A stretch of 64,000 nt of DNA from Psettodes erumei (Eukaryota; Chordata; Actinopteri; Pleuronectiformes; Psettodidae), in NCBI GenBank assembly GCA_016785225.1, contig JAFBJZ010000379.1, forward strand, positions 242,501 through 306,500. The letters are read 5' to 3'. The notes under the pieces were generated by a model. It was given only the letters and a program-made list of their open reading frames with translations, was not told where the DNA came from and did not search any database. Both the position numbers and the translations under genes were made by a program. Of the stretch, positions 54,693-64,000 are shown in pieces (positions within the stretch are counted from its first letter, which is position 1; each line of letters opens with the position of its first letter).

Positions 54693-54986
54693 CTCTGTAG
54701 CTCTGTGTTCATGTATCTTGGTGGCGTTGATCATCATCATCATCATCATCATCATGATAATAACAGTGTGGGCGTTCCCAGGTGAGCGCAGGTAACGGGG
54801 ACGGGGCCCACAGACCCTGTGACGCTGCAGGTGAGCGGCTGTTACCTGCACAGGTGAGTGTGTTTGTCACGACACGAGCGCACAAACGCACTGAGACGCC
54901 GAAAGTGACGTCTGACGTGTCCGCAGGACCCTGACCACAAGAAGGACCTGTGTGGCCGGGAAGAAGGAGCTGAGAAATACACTGAG

Positions 54987-55069
<83 letters not shown>

Positions 55070-55786
55070 GGGTAAAGGAAGTGTAACTTATCTATTATCA
55101 TGTGACTTATTTCCCACCCACCCCCACGATGACGGTGTTTATTTGTCATCATGGAACTTTGGATTGTTTCACATTTCCTTTGGGCCGCGTGCCGCGCCCC
55201 GCCTGGATCGGGCGTCCCGCTCCCAGAACAGCGCCGCCTGCAGGATACGGAGAGAGCTGACGGAGCGCGTGTTCGGGCCGGTCCAACTGTGGATGATCCT
55301 GGTCTTCATTTTCCTCCTGGTCGCCGTCGTCATCGTCATCTCCCTGGCCGTGTGCTCAGGTGAAGTCCGCGCTTTTAAAAGAACGAGCCGTTTTGGTTTA
55401 TTTCCTGGTTCCGAGGCGCTGACCCGTGTTTCGGCCCCCGAGCAGCGATCCACGAGGACGCGGATGAGAAGTTCGACCCGTCGACGTTTCGGGTTCCTCT
55501 GTTCTTCAACGGGAGCTTCCGGCTGCCTCGCCTGGTCTTCACCGAGGAGCTCCTCACCCCGTCCTCCAACGGGAGCCGGGAAGTCGCCTCCGCCCTTCAG
55601 CACAAGGTCCGTGTGTGTGTGTGTTTCTTGTGCGTGAACCGGACCCGAAGCGGCGCCGTGTGCGATCTCTCGGTTTGTGACTTCCGCTGCATGTTCTCGC
55701 CTCCCAGCTGGCCGACCTCTACACATCCTCGCCTGCTCTGGGTCGATACTTCAGACGGGCTGAGATAAACGCTCTACGGTAAACAA

Positions 55787-55822
<36 letters not shown>

Positions 55823-56075
55823 ACACACACACACACATTGCTTTGTGCAGGGCGGGGTGAGTTTCAGGACTCTACTCCCCCCTGCAGGAACGGGTCGGTG
55901 GTGGCTGAGTACCGGCTGACGTTCGTCGTGCCGGAGGAGCAGCGGGATGAGCTGGGGAAGTTCACGCTGAGCAGGGAGGTGGTTTACAAGCGTGTTCAGA
56001 CAGTTCCTGTACGACCAGGACCCGGACGGGTCCGAGTCCACGTACGTCGACCCGCTGTCCCTCCGCATGGCGTGA
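54519..56075 (+). CDS. TPA-induced transmembrane protein (human C3orf52/TTMP ortholog), apparent 1-bp frameshift
   Basis: Single-pass type II membrane protein; in human, C3orf52 is an endoplasmic reticulum protein linked to hair growth and lysophosphatidic acid output through LIPH. Exons: 54519-54581, 54792-54830 (small, tentative), 54927-54986, 55227-55359, 55446-55606, 55708-55778, 55888-56075. The membrane segment WMILVFIFLLVAVVIVISLA is in exon 4. The extracellular part has three NGS sequons and matches the family at LADLYTSSPALGRYF. In the last exon the frame must shift by one base near 55988-55992, after EVVYK. Past that point the conserved end DGSESTYVDPLSLRMA reads to a stop at 56073-56075, like the human ending around LDPTSLLL. 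Unshifted, the frame ends in an unrelated tail. Corrected length is about 237 aa (human 217). The start Met is in exon 1 with a GT donor after 21 codons. Confidence 0.8.
54989..55066. repeat. (CA)n microsatellite directly after a donor
   Basis: The exon ending at 54986 is followed by GTACACACAC. The donor GT itself runs into 78 bp of pure CA. Confidence 0.95.
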
Positions 56076-57883
56076 GGACGGACGATCTGCGTCTCTGGAT
56101 TCAGACGCCGTCCCAACACTAAAACCTCCACGTGCCATTTGGTCGCAAAGGACGTCTGTGTGTGTGTGTGTGATTTTCCCACGGGTTTGTCAACACGCTG
56201 CGTATCATACGTCTCAACCACAGTCACACACACACACACACACACACACACTGTATGTGTGGGTGTGTGTGCAGGTCATAAGGATGATGTCATTGTGTGC
56301 GCGGCACAAATCAGGGTTTACAGTTTTTCTTCTTTCTGTATTTTTAATGTAATTGTGTTTTCCTGTTCCCTGACTGTTGGTCTAAATGTCAGAGCCAGAA
56401 TTATTCTTATTAACTGTCACTGGAGTTTGACACTGGAGCGTTTGTCAAGTGTTGTGTCTATATTTGCACATCTGTGCCATTATTCTGCGTCGGCAGAGAT
56501 GAAACCACTGTAATATTTATATCTCTGAATAACACTGTCACATGTTTGCATGAAGTTTTGTGCAGAGGGATTCTGATCCTCCGCGGTTGTCCCACCGTTT
56601 ATTGTTTATTTACGCCGATCTCGCCTGTGAGGAGGCGTCACCTCCACCTCCACCTCCACCTGTCGTCCACCTGACGCTAATTCCAATTTAGTTTATTTAA
56701 TTTTTTATCATCTCATTTTTACGGTAAGAACGTCCGAGGGTCGTGGTTTAAATTAAATCACGTCGAGAAAGAAACGTGTGATGTTCGTCATTCCTCATGT
56801 TTCCTGTTTCCTGACACGTAAACACCTGAGATCACGTGACCATAGACCTGATGCTGCGTCTCCGCGCTGATATTCCTGGAGCCGTTAATCCGGTGAAGCC
56901 GGTTACTATAATCAGCAGCGTGATCTTTGATAACACGGGCGGTTCCGACTGCAGTCACCGAGGTGGGTCAGGCGGAACCGCCCCGAGGTCAGCCGTGGGT
57001 CAGCGGTGCTGGTTCAACAGGCGGTCTTCCCCGGACCTGAGATCAGTGCAGGATTTTACTGCAGATCTAATCTCAAACGTGTGAGAACTGACACAGATTA
57101 CCAAACTGGGATTAGCCTCGTGATTATATACTACACAGATTATTCAATATTATTTAATTGTTTTAATTATTTAACAGCTTTTAATTGTCATATCTTTGAA
57201 AAGTTTGTTGTCTTTAATACTTGTATTAAAATTTAAATAATTAATTTTAAAAAAGAGTACATAACTATATTTTATTGCGACTATATCTTAGATAATACTA
57301 ACTTGTGTGTAATATTTCATAAGAGGCTCAACATGTGTTTTCTGTGGTGCAGAAATATCCTGTAGTCAGTTCATGTTAGTGAAGCGGCTCAATCCTGACG
57401 ACTCGTCAGGTGTTGTGATCACCTGCGTGAGCGGCCGCACTATTTATGTGTTTAGGTGCAATATTAGAAATGTGACGCGGCAGGTGAGAATACACAACAA
57501 GTGCCAGTTGTGGGTTAATTATTTCACAATAAGAGCAGCTGAGGCAAAAACTGTAGAAACAGAAAAGAGGAATTAAACACGGAGAATAAACTGAGCGCAG
57601 TTTTGTCCCTCCAGCTCCGGGAGGTCCTGGAGTTCAGACCCGGGGGGTGGGGACTTCCTTCGTGGTCCCACCCCCCTCGTGAAACATGCCGTGTCCCCGG
57701 GTTCTCAGAAGACTTGTGCTCTTATCCCATTAAAGGGTTATCTCTCCTTTTGGACGTCCCCGCGTCTTAAAGATTAAGGCGGTCTTTGCATGACACTCCA
57801 GCCAGACCTGCGCCAACGCCGTCCTGTCCGGCACCGGCTCTCCGCAGGATCCCGGACCCGCGTCTCGCGCCGCTGGAGAAGCC
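56076..57883. other. Spacer, AT-rich, no gene seen
   Basis: No conserved coding exon is seen. A CA tract lies at about 56224-56252 and an AT-rich stretch at 57100-57600. It includes the 3' end of the TTMP gene and the guca1c promoter, for which I see no clear TATA box. A GGATTA core (57109-57114), the type bound by the photoreceptor factor CRX, lies about 770 bp upstream of guca1c and may be chance. Confidence 0.5.
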
Positions 57884-59097
57884 ATGGGTTCCCACTGCTC
57901 CAGCCTGGACGACATCCTGGAGGAGGACATGCACCACTGGTACACCAAGTTCATGAGGGAGTCTCCGTCGGGCCTCATCACGCTGTTCGAGCTGAAGACC
58001 ATGCTGGAGATGAACGGCATGACGGAGGAGGCCAGCAGCTACGTGGACCAGGTCTTCTACACCTTCGACATGGACGGGGTAAGAAGAGAAGGTTCCAGCG
58101 CGCAGACCACATCTCAGACGGTGTCAAACCTTCATTAAATCAGAGATTACGGAGATGTTTGTCATTTTATAATCAGCTGAGGTTCTGTGAGTCCTTCATG
58201 AAGGATCACAGGTCACATGCACACGTAACCCCTGCATTGTTTGGTTATGTGCTAAACGACAAAATTCTGATTTTAAAAAAGACTGTAATAATAAATGTTA
58301 TTGTTGTGGCAGTACAAGCAGAGTGACATCTGTTCCATCTCCTGCAGGACGGTTACATCGACTTCGTGGAATATATCGCAGCAATCAGTTTACTGCTGAA
58401 AGGAGAAATAAACCAGAAGCTGAAGTGGTACTTCAAACTGTTCGATCAGGACGGAAACGGGAAGATTGACAAGGAGGAGCTGGAGACCATATTTAAGGTA
58501 TTTGAGGTCCGTTTCAGGGAACTTGGCCCAGTTCCCTGAATCATGAAGCTTAGCTGCTCTACGGCGAAAAGAGGAGAAACGGGTTTTAACTGGAACTGAA
58601 GTGGACAGGACCCATAATCCGGGGGTGGGGGGGCTCTTATCTAAGCCCAGGTCTAAATACAACCTGGTCTATAACCTAATTCACTGTCTAAATAACCCTG
58701 TAGACTTCATGACACCTTTTCATCCTGCCATAATCCCAAACTTCCCACCAGTTAAACCAGCTGGATAATCTCACCATGAAGTGTCTCCCGCAGGCGATTC
58801 AAGACATCACCAGGAGCTACGACGTCCCCCCGGAGGAGATCGTGACTCTCATATACGAGAAGATCGACGTCAACGGGGAGGGTGAGAAATGTCTGACGGT
58901 TTATTCGACCACTTGAGAACAACAAGAGGCCGCGAGAGTCGCTCAGCCGTGTGTTTGTTTCCTCAGGCGAGCTCACGCTGGAGGAGTTCATCAGCGGAGC
59001 CCAGGACCATCCCGACATCATGGACATGCTCAGCAAGATGATGGATCTCACCCACGTCCTGGAAATCATCGTCAGAGGTCAGAGGAAGATGAACTGA
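57884..59097 (+). CDS. guca1c: Guanylyl cyclase-activating protein 3 (GCAP3), 4 exons
   Basis: Calcium sensor of cone photoreceptors. It activates retinal guanylyl cyclase when calcium falls and restrains it when calcium is high. Exons 57884-58078, 58348-58497, 58794-58881, 58967-59097 give 187 aa. The N-terminus MGSHCSS has the Gly2 N-myristoylation signal. EF1 is degenerate, as in all GCAPs. EF2 loop is D62-E73 (DMDGDGYIDFVE), EF3 loop D98-E109 (DQDGNGKIDKEE) and EF4 loop D140-E151 (DVNGEGELTLEE), all with intact calcium ligands. The segment NQKLKWYFKLFD is family-typical. The four-exon structure matches vertebrate GUCA1 genes. A candidate polyadenylation signal AATAAA is at 59965-59970, just before a 23-nt A-run. 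The TTMP-guca1c neighbourhood matches human 3q13. Confidence 0.96.
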
Positions 59098-60569
59098 GCC
59101 GCTGGTTGGTGTGGAGGTGGAGGTGGAGGTGGAGGTGGTGGGGGTGGAGGTGACTGCACTGAGTGAACTGACTGAAGGGGTGGGGGGGGTAAAAAAGGGA
59201 AACGATCCATCGACAGATTCGACTCTTCGGTTTCTGTTCAGGTTTAACACACTTTAACAGACGTGAGTTCCCATCATGCCTCAGGTGCAAAGCAAGATGG
59301 ATGAATCGTTTTGATTTGAAAATGTGTGTGCGAGTCCTGGTCTGCTGCTCAACACTGGAGTCACGTTTTGATTTGAAGTTACGATCAAACAATAATTCCA
59401 AATATTTGTTATCATGCACATGAAATGTCATGTTGCAAATACTTTGCTGCGGTTAAGGTTTCATTGTTGCCTTGCAAATCATTTCAACGTTTTTCTTTAA
59501 AAGAGCTAAAAACTAGTTTACTGGATGTTTCTTCAACTCTCTGCCAGATTAAGATGCAGGAGCAGAAGGAATACAACAGTTTTTTGATGTCTCCACAATC
59601 TGGATTATGTTTTCCTTCTGTGCAGCTTTTTTTCTATGTTGAACAGAATCTTTAGATTAGTAAAGTGATGGAGGACTGGGAAATGTTAGAATAATCATAG
59701 GATCATTTGTCTTTTGGTTTGTTGGCTTCTCTCATTTTTGTTTTTTTTTACAGTGGATGTAAACAATTTATTAATAATAATAATAATAGTTTCAGAACTT
59801 CTTTCCACCTTTACTGTGACTTATAACCTGCACAATTCAGCTGAAAATCAAACTGCAGTCTTTTAGGTGCACGCCCTCTTCTAACCCAGGACGTGCTCGT
59901 GTTCACATTCAGACTCATGTTAAACAGTTTGCCCCGCAGTTAAAGTGATAAAGATACAAAAATCAATAAAGATATGTTTAAAAAAAAAAAAAAAAAAAAA
60001 AGTGATAAAGCTTCAGGAGGAGGCGAATGAACAACCTCCAACTTTTAGATAAACAGACACGACAGGCGTTCGCAAGTAGAGAGAACTGGACCTCCCTCCA
60101 AACCGCAGCTTCAGTTTGTTTTTTCAACCGCAGCGTGCAGATTATATAAGTCACATTAAAGGCATCTCATTTTTTTTACATCACAAAACTGTGCATTTCA
60201 GTGTGTGGGGGGTCTGTTTTAGTTTTATTCAGGACTGTCCAGCTTCTCTGCAGCTGCATCATCCTGTTCAAGATAATAACCTGTAAATGTAAACCCCACT
60301 GTCCTTGACTTAACAGTAAGAGTGTTTACCCCCCCCCCCAGCTCATCTTTCATGCTGAGTCAACATTACACCCCCCCTCACACGGCGGGGTTAATGTTTG
60401 AGCAGGGGTTCGCCGCGGTGCGCGCTGACCAGACATCGCTAGAAAGTGAAGGTCGTGGAAATCAAACACAGATAAGGGTTTGACTTCACATAGCACTCCA
60501 AGCTCTGCTCAGCGTATCGGACGATGCGGCTGCGTCACGGCGACCCGGTCGACCCACCCGCGCTCGCCC
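59098..60569. other. guca1c 3' UTR and thrsp upstream region
   Basis: A (GGTGGA)n run lies just after the guca1c stop (59110-59145). The poly-A signal is at 59965-59970 with an A-run at about 59980-60001. Downstream of it lies the thrsp promoter. No other coding exon is seen. Confidence 0.5.
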
Positions 60570-60576
60570 TATAAAG
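60570..60576 (+). promoter_or_regulatory. thrsp: TATA box of thrsp
   Basis: TATAAAG lies 110 bp upstream of the thrsp start codon in a GC-rich context, implying transcription start near 60600. Fits the strongly inducible, single-coding-exon genes of this family. Confidence 0.65.
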
Positions 60577-60679
60577 GCATCGGCGTCTGCTCCCGCGGCG
60601 CCGCACTGCACGCCGCTTCCTGCCTTCCACCACCACCACCACCACCACGACACGGGAGCAGCCGATCCGGTTCGGGAGC

Positions 60680-61079
60680 ATGCAGTCCGCCGAGGCCAAA
60701 TTCCACAGGAGCAGCCTCCTCTTGGCTCTGAGGCGATACGGCGCCGCCGTCAGAGACATGGAGGAGACCGTCCTCCTGCCGAGCCTGCTGCGGGACGTCC
60801 CCGCCGACGAGGCGGCGGACGAGGAGCCCCGCAGAGACCTGTACGGAAACTACCTGATGCTCAAAGGCCATCAGGACCACGGTGGAGAACGGCCTGGTTC
60901 CCGCCGAGGACCACAAGAGATGCGCGGCGCTCAACAAGACCCTGGAGCCGCTGCTGGACGAGGACCCCGAAGTCCTGTTCCGCTTCCACCTGACGGGACT
61001 GTTCTCGGTCATGAGCGACCTCATCGGGAAGACTCAGAGCCTCACAGAGAAATACATGGACATCGTCGGAGCGAATTAA
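60680..61079 (+). CDS. thrsp: Thyroid hormone-responsive protein (Spot14/MIG12 family), apparent 1-bp frameshift
   Basis: Small acidic regulator of lipogenesis; Spot14 and its partner MIG12 control acetyl-CoA carboxylase polymerisation and respond to carbohydrate and thyroid hormone. One coding exon. The first frame reads MQSAEAKFHRSSLLLALRRY, then AAVRDMEETVLLPSLLRDVP, the family's N-terminal signature, up to YLMLK at about 60865. The rest of the family sequence (VENGLVPAEDHKR, then FHLTGLFSVMSDLIGKTQSL) reads one base over, to the stop at 61077-61079. Removing one G from the GG at 60866-60867 would join them. Corrected length is about 132 aa (human THRSP 146, MIG12 183). The choice of thrsp over mid1ip1 rests mainly on its neighbour: THRSP and NDUFC2 are adjacent in human 11q14. 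A candidate AATAAA is at 61194-61199. Confidence 0.82.
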
Positions 61080-61525
61080 GGAAAACAGCAAAGCATCAGG
61101 TGTTGAATGTGGAACATGTAGCAGCAACACGCAACATGTCAAATGTCTGTGTTTACATTCAGTCAAACAACGTTTCTAAGTTAACGCATATGGAATAAAC
61201 GTGCAATGTCAGAACCGATCTCCATCTCTTTATTTCCAACAGCCCCTTGTATGTTTCCAATATTGATCGAGTAAATGATCGGGAAGAAAACAGCAGCATT
61301 CTGAGTTTGATTTCTGCCCAAACACACGACCTGATGTGGAATGATACTTATTGTTTTGACTAAAGAGGAAAAATTCTGACGGATGAATGTTGAATTCAAG
61401 TATTTTTTATTTACATCGTTGTATTTGACACAATATATGACAGAAAACTCTCACAAAAAGACCACGAGGTCAGACGGCGGTCTGCGAACCGTTCCTCCCG
61501 CTTCCATCTCGCCGAGCGTCCACAC

Positions 61526-62766
61526 TTAGCGCACGGGATAGAAAGGCTCCACGATCTCCGCAAAGGTCTTTTTCTCTGGTGATGGAAAATAAAACCAACA
61601 GAAACAACTTTATTACACACACGCGTACACGAGCCACAGTGTTTTAAAGTTATGGCACAAAGTTTATGCCCTGATATTAACTGTGTTTTTGAGAGACGGC
61701 TCGGTGACAGTGAAATATAGCAAGTGTGTGTTGTTGTTGTTGTTGTTTGGTTCTTTTGCTCTTTGTGTAAAAATGCACTGACCTTTTGCTGCAAATTCCT
61801 CCGGGTGCAGTCTGACGTACTCCTTCATATCTCGATCCAGTCTGGCGTAAGTGTAGTTTTCATGTTTTGTGACGTGGTAGCCGATGAACCAACCGATGGT
61901 GGTCAGCAGGATCTGTCGATGGACGCCTGAAACGAGGGAAATAAGACGATGTGGTTCCAGCACGCAGCATGGCACGGCACGGCACGGCACGGCACGGCAC
62001 CACACCAACATGAGGCGTGTGCTGACTGCTTGCATGAGCAGAAACAAGCCTGACAAAATTTAAACTGGGTCCTTTTAATCATGCAACCTAGGCCCAGTCC
62101 AAAACTAGCGTAAAAAGTAAACAAAACACAAGTCGCGTTTATTGTTTATTAACCATGCATTAATATGTAAGACCAGAGCAGACAACGCTGATTCCTCAGC
62201 TACTATAACGTAGCAGAATGTAATTAATGTCATAACGTGTTGACGCGTCCGGGCAGGTTTTTTTTCTTCCTTGGAGTTAGATGTAGCGAGGTTGAATAGA
62301 GTTAGGTGACGCTAGCTAGCTGGCTAACTGGGTAGCTATCAGGTTGAACGGGATTATATGAAGCTAGTGAGCTGGCTAGCTGTGTAGCTATCAGGTTGAA
62401 TGGGGTTAGATGACGCTAGCTAGCTGGCTAACTGGGTAGCTATCAGGTTGAATGACGTTAGATGACGCTAGCTAACTGGCTAGCTGCGTAGGTATCAGGT
62501 TGAATGGAATTAGATGAAGCTAGTTAGCTGGCTAACTGGGTAACTATCAGATTGAATGGAGTTAGATGAAGCTAGCTAGCTAGCTAGCTAGCTAGCTAGC
62601 TAGCTAGCCTAGCACTAGCACACTAACCTGATTTGAGCGGCGGCCTGTGGTTGATGGCGTTGTGGAGCATCGCGGTGAACCAGCCGACCCCGGCCAGCCA
62701 CAGCGAGTTCCTGTTGACGAGCCCCGGCGGCGGGAGAGACTTGGCCTCGTCGGGTGTGACCCCCAT
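61526..62766 (-). CDS. ndufc2: NADH dehydrogenase 1 subunit C2 (complex I B14.5b), 3 exons
   Basis: Accessory subunit of the membrane arm of mitochondrial respiratory complex I, needed for its assembly. Exons 62766-62628, 61926-61783 and 61575-61526, all GT-AG, give 110 aa (human 119). The start at 62766 is followed by TPDEAKSLPPPGLVNRNSLW, matching the family's DEARSLPPP motif. Two hydrophobic segments follow (WLAGVGWFTAML and LLTTIGWFIGYHV). The C-terminus KKTFAEIVEPFYPVR matches human KKTYGEIFEKFHPIR. It is convergent with thrsp: their candidate poly-A signals (61194-61199 plus, 61406-61411 minus) are about 210 bp apart. The first intron carries a (GGCAC)n run near 61970-62000 and a 52-bp minisatellite ending in (GCTA)n next to the exon 1 donor. 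Confidence 0.95.
62291..62608. repeat. Minisatellite, 52-bp unit, about 6 copies, ending in (GCTA)n
   Basis: The landmark GCTAG recurs at 62311, 62363, 62415, 62467, 62519 and 62571, an exact 52-bp step. Each unit contains a TAGCTGGCTAACTGGGTAGC-type core followed by ATCAGGTTGAATG. The last unit runs into about 38 bp of GCTA repeats, 19 bp before the ndufc2 exon 1 donor. Confidence 0.9.
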
Positions 62767-64000
62767 GGCGAAGCAAATCCCGCTTCTGATTCACTATCAG
62801 AGTAACCGATGACCTCCCCGCTGCTGCTGCTGCTGCTGCTATCACCTCCCGTAGGAAGCAGTCAAGGACACGGTGTGCAACCGCGAGGAGACGTCCGGCC
62901 AAAACATCGGACAGCGCTTCGGTTCCGCAGGCTCTGTTTCCTAGCAACCAACGCCAGAAGACCAAAACTTCAAGCGGGGAAGGGCGGTGCTTTTTCATTA
63001 AATTATGTCGTTTGTCGTTAAATCAAATACACGTAACAAAAACATGTTAATATCAAACCAGGAAGTGTTGACCACAACTAATGTTACCGCTAAAATTATA
63101 ATAATTTTATATTTATTTATAGTCCCAAGAAATTATGATCCCAGTATCTATGAGATTATTTGTGTGGGATTATCTCGTCCCCCCCCCTGCAGTGAGTGAG
63201 TCCCGGTTGATCCGGGAGAATAAAACGAACGCGTTTAAGAGCAGAGTAGAAGTACTTGCATTGCAGTACTGATGCGCAGTACTTGAGTAGACGTACTGAG
63301 TTACTTTGCATGTGAGCTGATGACATCATTGAGTGCAGCCCCCTCCTCCTCCTCCTCCTCCTCCTCCTCCTCCTCCTCCTCCTCCTCCTCACTCAGACAG
63401 GCTGCTGAGGATACACAGCCGGAGGAATTATGCCCTTCCCAGCGGTGGCTTTCCCCGTTTAAGGCGGTGACCTATGCACATCAAGTAGTTAGACGTCCGG
63501 GGACGCCCCCCGTGTTTTTTGGTGAGTGCAAACTATTCCCACCCTCGAATTCCACTTTGATCCCCCACCCCACCCCTCCACCCCTGCTCTCGCATCTGCA
63601 GATAGAACCAAAATGGCTAGAGCCACACGCTAGCTGCTAGTGGCTACCGTCGCTAGCTTCGCCCTAATGGCTCTTCAGCCCGGAGGATAGCGACGCCTCG
63701 CCGGGGAGAAGTGTGACGCTGACTCCGATGAGATCAGGAGGGTCGCAGAGAAGCGTCGCGTTATGGAAACAAAAATACTGAGACCGAGGGAGGAAAAATG
63801 CGACACGGGAGACATTTGCATTTGTGTGCATGCATGTAAAATGTGATTTATTGTATGAAGGTTGAGGGGTGGACATTCACATGGGGCTGCAAGCGAGCTG
63901 TTCGATGCCTTATCATTTATTTTCACAATGAGAGACTGAGGTTTAGGCCCAATTCACGGTGCTGGTGTCGGTTCTGCAGAGTTGTATGACCCAGCACACA
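62767..64000. other. Right end, no gene assigned
   Basis: Contains the ndufc2 promoter side, with a (GCT)n run at about 62821-62838, and a (CTC)n tract at 63343-63390. No coding exon of ALG8 (the human neighbour of NDUFC2) or of any other gene is recognised. Short open frames in the CTC tract are low complexity. Confidence 0.5.

Noticed and set aside
62291..62608. CRISPR-like regular repeat spacing
   Set aside because: The 52-bp periodicity is whole-unit tandem duplication with no unique spacers, in an intron of a vertebrate gene.
62809..63021. Plus-strand open frame starting with a poly-Leu signal-like segment
   Set aside because: The Leu run is a (CTG)n trinucleotide repeat in the ndufc2 promoter, and the rest has no similarity to a known protein.

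Overview
The window is nuclear DNA of a ray-finned fish, most likely a percomorph teleost. The genes have vertebrate intron/exon structures with very short introns (often 80-150 bp). Coding GC is high, and dinucleotide (CA/TG)n microsatellites are extremely dense. The encoded proteins match vertebrate families. I could not fix the species.

Layout, left to right. 1-2.2 kb: gene-poor, with a minus-strand tRNA-Lys(TTT). 2.5-5.1 kb (+): nek3, a 13-exon NIMA-related kinase. 5.1-10.2 kb: microsatellite-rich spacer. 10.2-11.2 kb (-): lpar6, a single-exon lysophosphatidic acid GPCR with an apparent 1-bp frameshift near its C-terminus. 14.8-18.5 kb (-): rcbtb2 (RCC1 repeats + BTB), 11 coding exons, intact. 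20.4-21.3 kb: GC-rich promoter with an NRF1 palindrome, lying between divergent rcbtb2 and fndc3a. 23.5-39.0 kb (+): fndc3a, 24 coding exons, nine-FN3 tail-anchored protein, with two apparent frameshifts and a candidate alternative first coding exon at 27.36 kb. 42.6-44.1 kb (+): mlnr, motilin receptor, two coding exons. 51.6-53.3 kb (+): rcsd1 (CapZ-interacting protein), first coding exon not certain. 54.5-56.1 kb (+): ortholog of human C3orf52/TTMP, one apparent frameshift. 57.9-59.1 kb (+): guca1c (GCAP3). 60.7-61.1 kb (+): thrsp (Spot14), one apparent frameshift. 61.5-62.8 kb (-): ndufc2, complex I subunit, convergent with thrsp.

The first five genes (nek3, lpar6, rcbtb2, fndc3a, mlnr) have human orthologs on 13q14, and lpar6-rcbtb2-fndc3a-mlnr keep the human order (CYSLTR2 is not seen). 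The right part combines neighbours that sit in human at 1q24 (RCSD1), 3q13 (C3orf52, GUCA1C) and 11q14 (THRSP-NDUFC2). The genes do not form one pathway; the value of the window is in synteny, splicing context and sequence-quality questions.

I see no viral, bacterial or CRISPR-type system. The most unusual non-coding structure is a perfect 27-bp stem / 13-nt loop hairpin at 13145-13211. Other points of note are five single-base-type frameshifts in otherwise well-conserved exons (assembly error is the first explanation), CA/TG tracts placed directly at splice sites, and a 52-bp minisatellite in ndufc2 intron 1. All names are by recognition of protein sequence from memory; no database search was run.
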